A DNA stretch of 64,000 bases from NCBI RefSeq assembly GCF_019799945.1, contig NZ_JABGCH010000014.1:1-64000 (forward strand). The letters are read 5' to 3'. Shown one piece after another: positions 50,223 to 59,726 of this stretch. The stretch is from Modestobacter marinus (GTDB taxonomy: Bacteria > Actinomycetota > Actinomycetes > Mycobacteriales > Geodermatophilaceae). The position numbers and the translations under genes are program-made. The first letter of the stretch is position 1. Every line of letters begins with the position of its first letter. Under the pieces are notes generated by a model. That model did not search any database. It was not told the origin of the DNA and saw only the letters and a list, made by a program, of their open reading frames with translations.

Positions 50223-51173
50223 TCAGACGAGGACGTCGAGGACGATCGCCGCGGACAGCGCGGTCATGTAGTAGATCGAGATGTGGAACAGCTGCATGGG
50301 CCGGGTCTCGACGTCCTGCTTGATCCGGCCGTTCAGCTTGTGCGTCTCGGCGATGAACCAGACGCCCAGACCTGCGGCCAGCGCCGTGTACGGCCAGGCG
50401 ATGCCGTAGTCGGCGGCCACCGGCCACAGCAGCAGGGAGACCGCGACCGTCGCCCAGGACCAGGCGACCATCTGTCGGCCGACGCTGCGCGCGGTGGTGA
50501 CCACCGGCAGCATCGGCACGTCCGCGCGGGCGTAGTCGGCCCGGAAGCGCATCGCCAGCGCCCAGAAGTGCGGCATCTGCCAGCAGAAGACCACGCCGAA
50601 GAAGACCCAGGCGGGCCAGGCCAGCGAGCCGGTGACCGCGGCCCAGCCGATCAGCACCGGAGCCGCGCCGGGGATCCCGCCGAACTCGGTGGAGCGGCGG
50701 GTGTGCCGCTTGAACACCATCGTGTAGAGGACGGCGTAGTAGAAGATCGCGCCCGCGGCCAGCGCGGCGGCCAGCAGCGTCGTGGTGAGCGCCAGCAGCG
50801 TGATCGAGACGACGGTGAGCACGATCCCGAACACCAGTGCCGCGCGTGGGGTGATCGCCCCGGTCGGCAGCGGCCGGTTCTCGGTGCGGTGCATCAGCTG
50901 GTCGATGTCACGGTCGACGTAGCAGTTGAAGACGTTCGCCGCACCGGCCGCCATCGTGCCGCCGACCAGGGTCGCGACGACCAGGCCGGTCGAGGGCCAG
51001 CCCCCGGCCGCCAGCAGCATCGCCGGCAGGGTGGTGACCAGCAGCAGCTCGATGATGCGGGGCTTGGTGAGCGCCACGTAGGCGCGCACGGAGGACAGCG
51101 TCCGGGCTCGGTAGGCGCGCACGGAGGACAGCGTCCGGGCTCGGACGGCGGGACGGTCGGAGATCGCCGTCAC
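50223..51173 (-). CDS. ctaB: Protoheme IX farnesyltransferase (heme O synthase)
   Basis: A 316-residue UbiA-family prenyltransferase with about nine membrane segments. The first Asp-rich motif is NCYVDRDIDQLMHRTENRPLP; LTKPRIIELLLVTTLPAML opens the domain. It farnesylates heme B to heme O. GTG 51173 is preferred. The N-terminal extension carries an 11-residue tandem duplication (RARTLSSVRAY twice), from a perfect 33-bp repeat at 51078-51143. A short Cys-containing leader ORF overlaps the start. Confidence 0.93.
   Translation of the reverse strand: MTAISDRPAVRARTLSSVRAYRARTLSSVRAYVALTKPRIIELLLVTTLPAMLLAAGGWPSTGLVVATLVGGTMAAGAANVFNCYVDRDIDQLMHRTENRPLPTGAITPRAALVFGIVLTVVSITLLALTTTLLAAALAAGAIFYYAVLYTMVFKRHTRRSTEFGGIPGAAPVLIGWAAVTGSLAWPAWVFFGVVFCWQMPHFWALAMRFRADYARADVPMLPVVTTARSVGRQMVAWSWATVAVSLLLWPVAADYGIAWPYTALAAGLGVWFIAETHKLNGRIKQDVETRPMQLFHISIYYMTALSAAIVLDVLV
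51078..51143 (-). repeat. Perfect 33-bp tandem duplication inside ctaB
   Basis: The units at 51078-51110 and 51111-51143 are identical at every base. The length is a multiple of three, so the reading frame is kept and 11 residues are repeated just before the first membrane helix. Perfect identity suggests a recent event. Confidence 0.95.
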
Positions 51174-51217
51174 CGGGTGCCCGGGAGCGCGCCGTCGCGC
51201 AGGCAGCAGGGCACCAC
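51170..51217 (-). CDS. Possible 15-residue leader peptide with a Cys-Cys pair, upstream of ctaB
   Basis: GTG 51217 to TGA 51170 would give VVPCCLRDGALPGTR. AAGGA lies five bases upstream, and its stop overlaps the ctaB GTG (GTGA). A TACAGT box lies farther upstream (51253-51258). Short cysteine-rich leader ORFs act as attenuators in mycobacteria; two cysteines here make this only a candidate. Confidence 0.25.
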   Translation of the reverse strand: MVPCCLRDGALPGTR

Positions 51218-51252
51218 GTGGTCCTTCTCCGCCGGGGATGGGTTGCCGGACC

Positions 51253-51258
51253 ACTGTA
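51253..51258 (-). promoter_or_regulatory. -10-like box (TACAGT on the minus strand) for ctaB
   Basis: TACAGT on the minus strand lies 80 bases upstream of GTG 51173, leaving room for the short Cys-Cys leader ORF. Confidence 0.35.
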
Positions 51259-51292
51259 GCCCGGCGGCCCACCGGGAACCGCCTGGTACCAC

Positions 51293-51298
51293 TAGGGT
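51293..51298 (+). promoter_or_regulatory. -10-like box (TAGGGT) for tkt
   Basis: TAGGGT lies in a locally AT-rich patch about 190 bases before the tkt ATG. If used, it gives a long untranslated leader. Confidence 0.35.
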
Positions 51299-51489
51299 TT
51301 GATCACGTTGACACTGCGCGTCCAGCGGGTAGGGCGGTCGTCGAGGACACCGGCGCACCCACCGCTTCTGACTCTCGACCGCGCCACACCGGGCGGCCGT
51401 GGTGCGCACCGTCGTCCGCCCGGGGTGGTGGGTTCCTGCGCCCTGGGCGGTCCGACATCGACCGACCCCGAGGGAGTACCGAGCGCCAC

Positions 51490-53721
<2,232 letters not shown>

Positions 53722-53758
53722 TCTGACCACAATAAGAGAACCCGAGGGAGGGCACGTC

Positions 53759-54865
53759 ATGGCCCAGAACGAGAACCTGGCCCAGCTGTCGAAGGCGGGG
53801 GTCGCCGTCTGGCTCGACGACCTGTCGCGCGACCGCATCCGCAGCGGCAACCTGCAGTCGCTGGTCGACGAGCACAGCATCGTCGGCGTCACCAGCAACC
53901 CGACCATCTTCGCCGCGGCGATCAGCGGCTCGTCGTCCTACGACGACCAGCTGCACGCCCTGGCCGTCCGCCAGGTGAGCGTCGAGGAGGCCCTGCGCAC
54001 GATCACCGCCTCCGACGTCCGGGACGCCTGCGACCTGCTCGCCCCGGTGGCGGCGCGCACCGGCCGGGACGGCCGCGTCTCGCTGGAGGTGGCCCCGGGC
54101 CTGGCCCACGACACCGACGCCACCGCCTCCGAGGCGGCGCACCTGTGGTGGCTGGTGGACCGGCCGAACCTGTTCATCAAGATCCCGGCGACGCTCGCGG
54201 GCCTGCCCGCGATCACCACGTCCATCGCCAAGGGCATCAGCGTCAACGTCACCCTGATCTTCAGCCTCGAGCGGTACCGCGCCGTCATGGACGCCTACCT
54301 CAGTGGGCTGGAGCAGCGGCTGGCCGAGGACCCGAACGCCTCCCTCGAGGACGTCGAGTCCGTCGCGTCGTTCTTCGTCTCCCGCGTGGACACCGAGATC
54401 GACAAGCGGCTCGACGCGGCCGGCGCTAACGCCTCGCTCAAGGGCAAGGCCGGCATCGCCAACGCCCAGCTGGCCTACCGGGCCTACGAGGAGGTCTTCT
54501 CCTCCGACCGCTGGAAGGCGCTGGAGGCCAAGGGCGCCCAGCCGCAGCGGCCGCTGTGGGCCTCGACCGGGGTCAAGAACCCGGAGTACTCCGACACGAT
54601 GTACATCAGCGAGCTCATCGGGCCGGACACGGTCAACACCATGCCGGAGAAGACCCTGATGGCCTACGCCGACCACGGGCAGCCGGGCACCGCGGTGCAG
54701 GAGGCCTACGCCGACGCGGAGCAGGTCATGAAGTCGGTGGCCGAGGCCGGGGTCGACCTGGACGACGTGTTCCGCGTCCTCGAGGAGGAGGGCGTGCAGA
54801 AGTTCGTCGACTCCTGGGACGAGCTGACCGCCTCGGTGAAGGAGCAGCTGCAGGACAAGGCGTGA
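53759..54865 (+). CDS. tal: Transaldolase
   Basis: A 368-residue transaldolase of the long actinobacterial type. [21 protein letters not shown] with the Schiff-base lysine, [12 protein letters not shown] and [14 protein letters not shown] are characteristic. It exchanges a dihydroxyacetone unit between sedoheptulose-7-P and glyceraldehyde-3-P. ATG 53759 has GGGAGGG about seven bases upstream, 37 bases after the tkt stop. Two hairpins separate it from zwf. Confidence 0.96.
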   Translation: MAQNENLAQLSKAGVAVWLDDLSRDRIRSGNLQSLVDEHSIVGVTSNPTIFAAAISGSSSYDDQLHALAVRQVSVEEALRTITASDVRDACDLLAPVAARTGRDGRVSLEVAPGLAHDTDATASEAAHLWWLVDRPNLFIKIPATLAGLPAITTSIAKGISVNVTLIFSLERYRAVMDAYLSGLEQRLAEDPNASLEDVESVASFFVSRVDTEIDKRLDAAGANASLKGKAGIANAQLAYRAYEEVFSSDRWKALEAKGAQPQRPLWASTGVKNPEYSDTMYISELIGPDTVNTMPEKTLMAYADHGQPGTAVQEAYADAEQVMKSVAEAGVDLDDVFRVLEEEGVQKFVDSWDELTASVKEQLQDKA

Positions 54866-54869
54866 CCGG

Positions 54870-54906
54870 GCGGGCGCCGGCGAGGCCGTCCTCCGCCGGC
54901 GCCCGC
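54870..54906 (+). terminator. Hairpin 1 between tal and zwf
   Basis: GCGGGCGCCGGCG (54870-54882) and CGCCGGCGCCCGC (54894-54906) form a perfect 13-bp stem with an 11-base loop, five bases after the tal stop. Confidence 0.55.
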
Positions 54907-54934
54907 GCCGCACGTCCGCACCACCCGGAACCAC

Positions 54935-54970
54935 CCCGCCGTCCGGTCCAGCGCCGAGCCGGACGGCGGG
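54935..54970 (+). terminator. Hairpin 2 between tal and zwf
   Basis: CCCGCCGTCCGG (54935-54946) and CCGGACGGCGGG (54959-54970) form a perfect 12-bp stem 33 bases before the zwf start. With hairpin 1 it may reduce read-through or stabilise mRNA ends within the cluster. Confidence 0.5.
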
Positions 54971-55003
54971 CACTCTCGCAACTCCACCGAGGACGGAACC
55001 CCG

Positions 55004-56521
55004 ATGTCTTCCAACCCGCTGCGCGATCCGCGGGACCGGCGGTTGCCCCGGGTGCCGGAGCCGTGTGCGCTCGTGGTCTTCGGCATCACCGGCGACCTGG
55101 CGCGCAAGAAGCTGCTCCCGGCCGTCTACGACCTGGCCAACCGGGGGCTGCTGCCCACCAACTTCGCCCTCCTCGGTTTCGCCCGGCGCGACTGGGGCGA
55201 CGAAGCGTTCTCCGAGCTGGCCCGCTCCGCCGCCCGTGAGCACGCCCGGACCCCGTGGCGCGAGGAGGTCTGGGAGCGGCTGGCGAACAGCGTCCACTTC
55301 GTGCAGGGCTCGTTCGACGACGACAACGCCTTCGACGAGCTGGCCGGCGCGCTGAGCGAGCTGGAGGGCAGCCACGGGATCGGCGGCAACGCCGCCTTCT
55401 ACCTGTCCATCCCGCCGGCGATGTTCCCCATCGTGCTCAAGCAGATGCAGCGCACCGGGATGGCCGAGAGCACCCTGGGGCGCTGGCGGCGCGTCGTCGT
55501 CGAGAAGCCCTTCGGCAACGACCTCGCCTCCAGCCGCGCGCTCAACGAGCTCGTCGACTCGGTCTTCAGCGCCGACGACGTCTTCCGCATCGACCACTAC
55601 CTGGGCAAGGAGACGGTCCAGAACCTGCTGGCGCTGCGGTTCGCGAACACCCTGTTCGAGCCGGTCTGGAACGGCCACCACGTCGACTCGGTGCAGATCA
55701 CCATGGCCGAGGACGTCGGCATCGGCGGCCGCGCCGGGTTCTACGAGAAGACCGGCGCCGCCCGGGACGTGCTGCAGAACCACCTGCTGCAGCTGCTGGC
55801 GCTCACCGCGATGGAGGAGCCGGTCGAGTTCTCCGCGGAGGAGATCCGCACCGAGAAGCTCAAGGTGCTGCGCGCGATCTCGGTGCCGGAGGACAAGGAG
55901 CGCTTCGCCGTCCGCGGGCAGTACGAGCAGGGCTGGCTGGCCGGGCAGCGGGCCATCGGGTACCGGGAGGAGGAGGGCGTCAGCCCGGAGTCCACGACCG
56001 AGACCTACGCCGCGGTGCGGCTGGGGGTGGAGACGCGGCGCTGGGCCGGCGTCCCGTTCTACCTGCGCGCCGGCAAGCGGCTCCCCCGCCGGGTCACCGA
56101 GATCGCCCTCGTGTTCAAGCGCGCCCCGCACCTGCCGTTCGCGCCCACCGACACCGAGGAGCTGGGCCACAACCAGCTGGTTATCCGCGTCCAGCCCGAC
56201 GAGGGGGTGACCCTGAAGTTCGGCTCGAAGGTGCCCGGCAGCGTCATGGAGGTCCGGGACGTCGCCATGGACTTCCTCTACGGCGAGCAGTTCACCGAGG
56301 CGAGCCCGGAGGCCTACGAGCGCCTGCTGCTGGACGTCCTCCTCGGCGACGCCACCCTCTTCCCGCGCAACGCCGAGGTCGAGGCCTCCTGGGCGGTCAT
56401 CGACCCGCTCGAGGAGTTCTGGGCCGGCACCACGCCACAGCCCTACCGGGCCGGCGAGTGGGGCCCGCGCGCCGCCGACGCGATGCTCGAGGCCGAGGGA
56501 CGTCAGTGGCGCCGGCCGTGA
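55004..56521 (+). CDS. zwf: Glucose-6-phosphate 1-dehydrogenase
   Basis: A 505-residue enzyme. The NADP fold starts FGITGDLARKKLLPA; the active site is RIDHYLGKETVQN with the catalytic His region; VVVEKPFGNDL precedes it. It oxidises glucose-6-P to 6-phosphogluconolactone and produces NADPH. The start ATG 55004 has AGGACGG upstream. Its activator OpcA follows 43 bases later. Confidence 0.97.
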   Translation: MSSNPLRDPRDRRLPRVPEPCALVVFGITGDLARKKLLPAVYDLANRGLLPTNFALLGFARRDWGDEAFSELARSAAREHARTPWREEVWERLANSVHFVQGSFDDDNAFDELAGALSELEGSHGIGGNAAFYLSIPPAMFPIVLKQMQRTGMAESTLGRWRRVVVEKPFGNDLASSRALNELVDSVFSADDVFRIDHYLGKETVQNLLALRFANTLFEPVWNGHHVDSVQITMAEDVGIGGRAGFYEKTGAARDVLQNHLLQLLALTAMEEPVEFSAEEIRTEKLKVLRAISVPEDKERFAVRGQYEQGWLAGQRAIGYREEEGVSPESTTETYAAVRLGVETRRWAGVPFYLRAGKRLPRRVTEIALVFKRAPHLPFAPTDTEELGHNQLVIRVQPDEGVTLKFGSKVPGSVMEVRDVAMDFLYGEQFTEASPEAYERLLLDVLLGDATLFPRNAEVEASWAVIDPLEEFWAGTTPQPYRAGEWGPRAADAMLEAEGRQWRRP

Positions 56522-56564
56522 CCCCGTTCCTCCCCTCCCCCGTGCCCGCTCCCGAGGAGACCCC

Positions 56565-57761
56565 GTGACCACGCTCTGGGACACCACCGGATCCGCGGTG
56601 GTCAAGGAACTGGCCGCCCAGCGCCGCACCGGCGGGGCGGTGATGAGCGGCATCGCGCTGACCCTGGTGGTCGTCGCCGACGAGCGCCGGGTCGCCGAGG
56701 CCGAGCAGGCGGCGACGGCGGCCGCCGAGCTGCACCCGTGCCGGCTGCTCGTCGTCGTCCGCCGCCAGATCGAGGCCCCGATGCCGCGGCTGGACGCCGA
56801 GGTGCAGATCGGTGGCCGGCTGGGCCCCGGCGAGGCCGTGGTCATGCGGATGTACGGACGGCTGGGCCTGCACGCCGAGTCGGTCGTGCTGCCACTGCTG
56901 GCCGCCGACGCCCCCGTCGTCACCTGGTGGCACGAGTCGCCGCCGGAGCTCATCGCCCGCGACGCGCTCGGGGTGATCGCCGACCGGCGGATCACCGACT
57001 CGTCGCTGACCGACGACCCGGTGGCCGTTCTGCAGATGCGGGCCCGGGACTACGCCCCCGGGGACACCGACCTCGCCTGGACCCGCAGCACGCCCTGGCG
57101 GGCCATCCTCGCCTCCAGTCTGGACTCGGTCTCCGGCCGGCGCGGTGAACCGGTCCGGGTGGAGGGCGGTCAGATCGAGGGCGACCCCGCCAACGCCACC
57201 GCCCAGCTGGTGGCCGGGTGGCTGTCCTCCCGCTGCGGCTGCAGCGTCCCGGTGGTGCGCGGCGAGCGCGCCCCCGGCCCGTCGGGCATCTCCGGGGTGG
57301 TCCTGCGGCTGGACGAGGACGAGGAGGTGCGCCTGCGGGACGACCGCAAGGGCGGCGCGGTGATCAGCCAGCCCTACCGGCCCGACGCCGTCGTGGCGCT
57401 GCCCGAGCGCACGCTGGGTGAGCTGGTCGGCGAGGAGCTGCGGCGGCTGGACCCCGACGAGCCCTACAGCGAGGCGCTGGCGGCGGTCACCGGCCTGTCA
57501 GGGCTGAGCGAGCGGAGCGCCTGCCGGGATCACGTCTGGTACGACCCCATGCGCCCCGACCAGTCGGCGCAGGACGACGGCGACGGCCGCACGTCCACCC
57601 CGGCCGCCGCCCAGCCCGCACCCACCGTTCCGGTGACCTCGGAGGACACCGACGAGGTCGCCCGGAGCGGGGAGCACGACGACCCCGCGGACGACTCCGA
57701 CGAGCAGCAGGTCGTCCAGTCGGCGGACGCGCCGTCGGCCGGGGAGGTGACGCGGCGATGA
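56565..57761 (+). CDS. opcA: Glucose-6-phosphate dehydrogenase assembly protein OpcA
   Basis: A 398-residue OpcA. LWDTTGSAVVKELAAQRRT opens the protein, followed by CRLLVVVRRQIEAP, VTWWHESPPELIARDALG, RIVS-like ADRRITDSS and SSRCGCSVPVV. OpcA activates or assembles Zwf, known from cyanobacteria and actinobacteria. The last ~85 residues are acidic, Asp/Ser/Pro-rich and non-conserved, making it longer than typical (~300-350). GTG 56565 has GAGGAG upstream; the stop overlaps pgl. Confidence 0.95.
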   Translation: MTTLWDTTGSAVVKELAAQRRTGGAVMSGIALTLVVVADERRVAEAEQAATAAAELHPCRLLVVVRRQIEAPMPRLDAEVQIGGRLGPGEAVVMRMYGRLGLHAESVVLPLLAADAPVVTWWHESPPELIARDALGVIADRRITDSSLTDDPVAVLQMRARDYAPGDTDLAWTRSTPWRAILASSLDSVSGRRGEPVRVEGGQIEGDPANATAQLVAGWLSSRCGCSVPVVRGERAPGPSGISGVVLRLDEDEEVRLRDDRKGGAVISQPYRPDAVVALPERTLGELVGEELRRLDPDEPYSEALAAVTGLSGLSERSACRDHVWYDPMRPDQSAQDDGDGRTSTPAAAQPAPTVPVTSEDTDEVARSGEHDDPADDSDEQQVVQSADAPSAGEVTRR

Positions 57762-58633
57762 CCCAGCAGTCCCCGGGTGACCGGGTCGACGAGGCGCTCG
57801 CCGCGCTGGGCCGGCCCACGCCGGACGTGGTCGTCCAGCCGGACGCCGAGCACCTGGCCCGGGTGGTCGCCTCCGCGCTGGTCGCCCGGCTGGCGGCGGC
57901 TCAGGCGGTGCACGGGACGGCGTCGGTGGTGCTCACCGGCGGCGGGATCGGCACCGCCGTCCTCCAGCGGGTCGCCGACCTGGCCGCGGAGCCCGAGCAC
58001 GCCGTCGTGGACTGGCAGCAGGTCGACGTGTGGTGGGGCGACGAGCGGTTCGTGCCGGCCGGCTCCGACGACCGCAACGAGACCGGCGCCCGCACCGCCT
58101 TCCTCGACCGGGTGGGTCTGGACCCGGAGCGGCTGCACCCCATCCCGTCGTCGGACGCCGGCTTCGACGAGCCGGAGGACGCCGCCGCCTGGTACGCCGA
58201 GCAGCTGGCGGCCGCGGCCACGCGACTCGAGCGGGCGGCCCCTCCGCAGGGTCCCGCCGCGAGCTCGCGAGCGGCGGGGGGCGGAGGGGTCCTTCGACTC
58301 CCCCGCTTCGACGTGCTGATGCTCGGCATGGGCGGAGAGGGGCACGTGGCCTCGATCTTCCCGGAGTCGCCGGCGGCGCGGGACGAGCGGCCGGTGGTCG
58401 CCGTCCGCGACTGCCCCAAGCCGCCGCCCACCCGGATCAGCCTCGGGTTCCCGGCCATCACCTCCGCCGAGGAGGTCTGGCTGCTGGTCAGCGGCGAGGC
58501 GAAGGCCGACGCGGTGGCCCGGGCGCTCTCGGGCGAAGTGACCCCGGTGGAGCTGCCGGCCGCCGGCGCCCGGGGCACCCGGGCCACCCGCTGGCTGCTC
58601 GACGAGGCCGCTGCGAGCCAGCTGCCGCACTGA
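57758..58633 (+). CDS. pgl: 6-phosphogluconolactonase with an in-frame repeat insertion
   Basis: A 291-residue DevB-type lactonase. VLTGGGIGTAVLQ, VDVWWGDERFVPAGSDDRNE and the catalytic DVLMLGMGGEGHVASIFPE are intact. Just before this last motif the protein has about 23 extra residues (RAAPPQGPAASSRAAGGGG and a few more), which come from repeat copy F. The family is normally ~240-260 residues. It hydrolyses 6-phosphogluconolactone, completing oxidative NADPH formation. ATG 57758 overlaps the opcA stop by four bases. Confidence 0.93.
   Translation: MTQQSPGDRVDEALAALGRPTPDVVVQPDAEHLARVVASALVARLAAAQAVHGTASVVLTGGGIGTAVLQRVADLAAEPEHAVVDWQQVDVWWGDERFVPAGSDDRNETGARTAFLDRVGLDPERLHPIPSSDAGFDEPEDAAAWYAEQLAAAATRLERAAPPQGPAASSRAAGGGGVLRLPRFDVLMLGMGGEGHVASIFPESPAARDERPVVAVRDCPKPPPTRISLGFPAITSAEEVWLLVSGEAKADAVARALSGEVTPVELPAAGARGTRATRWLLDEAAASQLPH
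58237..58295 (-). repeat. GAAGGACC stem-loop element, copy F, inside pgl
   Basis: Outer arms CCCCTCCGC (58239-58247) and GCGGAGGGG (58281-58289) pair perfectly. The core CGCGAGCTCGCG matches copy D. It lies antisense to pgl and is read through in frame, adding a small/polar segment rich in Ala, Gly, Ser and Pro. Confidence 0.85.
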
Positions 58634-58650
58634 CCGCCGCACGCGACGAC

Positions 58651-58681
58651 GGCCCGGTCACCCCGGGCGGGTGACCGGGCC
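58651..58681 (+). terminator. pgl terminator hairpin
   Basis: GGCCCGGTCACCC (58651-58663) and GGGTGACCGGGCC (58669-58681) pair perfectly with a five-base loop, 17 bases after the pgl stop. It ends the pentose-phosphate cluster. Confidence 0.8.
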
Positions 58682-58683
58682 TG

Positions 58684-58755
58684 GTGACGTGCTGGGTCGG
58701 CCTCGTTCAGGGACCCGCGCCGAGCTTGCGGGGCGTGGGGGGAACGAGGTCCTTC
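58684..58755 (-). repeat. GAAGGACC stem-loop element, copy G
   Basis: Minus-strand GAAGGACC begins one base after the rbpA stop. Arms CCTCGTTC (58701-58708) and GAACGAGG (58742-58749) pair perfectly but differ in sequence from other copies. The distal motif CCAGCACGTCAC is shared with B1. Confidence 0.8.
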
Positions 58756-58756
58756 C

Positions 58757-59098
58757 TCAGGCGCCGCGGCGGGCCCGCAGCCGGGACAGCGCCTCCTCGA
58801 GGAGCGCGTCACCGTCGGCGTCGCTGCGCCGCTCGCGGACGTAGGCCAGGTGCGTCTTGTAGGGCTCCGTGCGCGGCGCCGGGGGTGGGTTCTGCTCGTC
58901 GAGACCGGCCGGGAGACCGCAGCGCGGGCAGTCCCAGGTCTCCGGCAGCTCGACGTCGGCCGCGAAGGCGATGCGGGACTCGTGTCCGTTCGCACACCAG
59001 AAGCCGACGCGCCGACGCGGCGCGGCCTCGCCCCGCTCGGCCTCCCCCATCGGCCCCGCACCGACCCGACTGCCTCGGATCGCGTTCCCACCAGCCAC
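58757..59098 (-). CDS. rbpA: RNA polymerase-binding protein RbpA
   Basis: A 113-residue RbpA. The N-terminal tail and zinc-like core (FWCANGHESRIAFAADVELPETWDCPRCG) are clear; EPYKTHLAYVRERRSDADG is the sigma-interacting region. It stabilises open complexes of the housekeeping sigma factor and is restricted to actinobacteria. GTG 59098 has AGGGGG six bases upstream, and a TAGACT box lies farther upstream at 59154-59159. Its stop directly precedes repeat copy G. Confidence 0.96.
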   Translation of the reverse strand: MAGGNAIRGSRVGAGPMGEAERGEAAPRRRVGFWCANGHESRIAFAADVELPETWDCPRCGLPAGLDEQNPPPAPRTEPYKTHLAYVRERRSDADGDALLEEALSRLRARRGA

Positions 59099-59153
59099 GA
59101 GCGGCCCCCTGATCGTCGCCTCGACGCGGTACCGAGTTGATCACCGCCCGGGC

Positions 59154-59159
59154 AGTCTA
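59154..59159 (-). promoter_or_regulatory. -10 box (TAGACT on the minus strand) of rbpA
   Basis: TAGACT on the minus strand gives a leader of about 45-50 bases before GTG 59098, with a proper ribosome site. Confidence 0.4.
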
Positions 59160-59267
59160 GGGCCTCCCCGGCCGGACTCAGGTCACGATGCGAACACCGT
59201 GCGTATCGGCTCGCAAGCGTCCGGAAGAACTGGGGTGCTCAGCCGGCCGTGCGGGGGAACTGCGAGG

Positions 59268-59501
59268 TCAACCGGCCTTGATGAGGATGCCGAGCGCGAC
59301 GATGCAGACTGTCCAGACCAGGCCGGCGAAGACGGTCAGCCGGTTGAGGTTCTTCTCCACCACCGAGCTGCCCGACAGCTGCGAGGAGACGGCGCCGCCG
59401 AACATCGAGGACAGCCCACCACCCTTGCCGCGGTGCAGCAGGATGAGCACCACGAGCACGATGCTGGTGAGCACCAGCAGCACGTTGAGGACCAGCTCCA
59501 T
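59268..59501 (-). CDS. secG: Protein translocase subunit SecG
   Basis: A 77-residue membrane protein with two helices. LVLTSIVLVVLILLHRGKGGGLSSMFGG is the SecG signature, then NRLTVFAGLVWTVCIVALGIL. It assists SecYE. ATG 59501 has AGGAG seven bases upstream. It normally follows tpiA directly; here a solute-binding lipoprotein gene lies between. Confidence 0.95.
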   Translation of the reverse strand: MELVLNVLLVLTSIVLVVLILLHRGKGGGLSSMFGGAVSSQLSGSSVVEKNLNRLTVFAGLVWTVCIVALGILIKAG

Positions 59502-59726
59502 GCGATTTCTCCTGTCCCGTGGGCACGGGTGACGGCAGGCACCCTGGCGGGCGGGACTGACGGCGGACACTGCTCGGGCCGGGGAGCCGGCCTCTCGACG
59601 TTCCAGCCTAGCCGACCGCCGGTGGCGCCCCCCGCGACCGACGCTGTCGACCCGGTCGGCCGGTCGGCTTCCGCGCCCCGGTCCGCTCCTCGGTCGCTGG
59701 CGCTTGCTGCGATGCTCCCGAAGCTG

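Larger units (their letters stand above)
51174..51489. other. 316-base divergent regulatory region of ctaB and tkt
   Basis: It holds the ctaB leader candidate, a minus-strand TACAGT box (51253-51258) and a plus-strand TAGGGT box (51293-51298). The plus box would give tkt a leader of about 185 bases. A plus frame from TTG 51299 runs to TGA 51491-51493 and overlaps the tkt ATG (ATGA); it looks non-conserved and may be chance. Confidence 0.45.
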
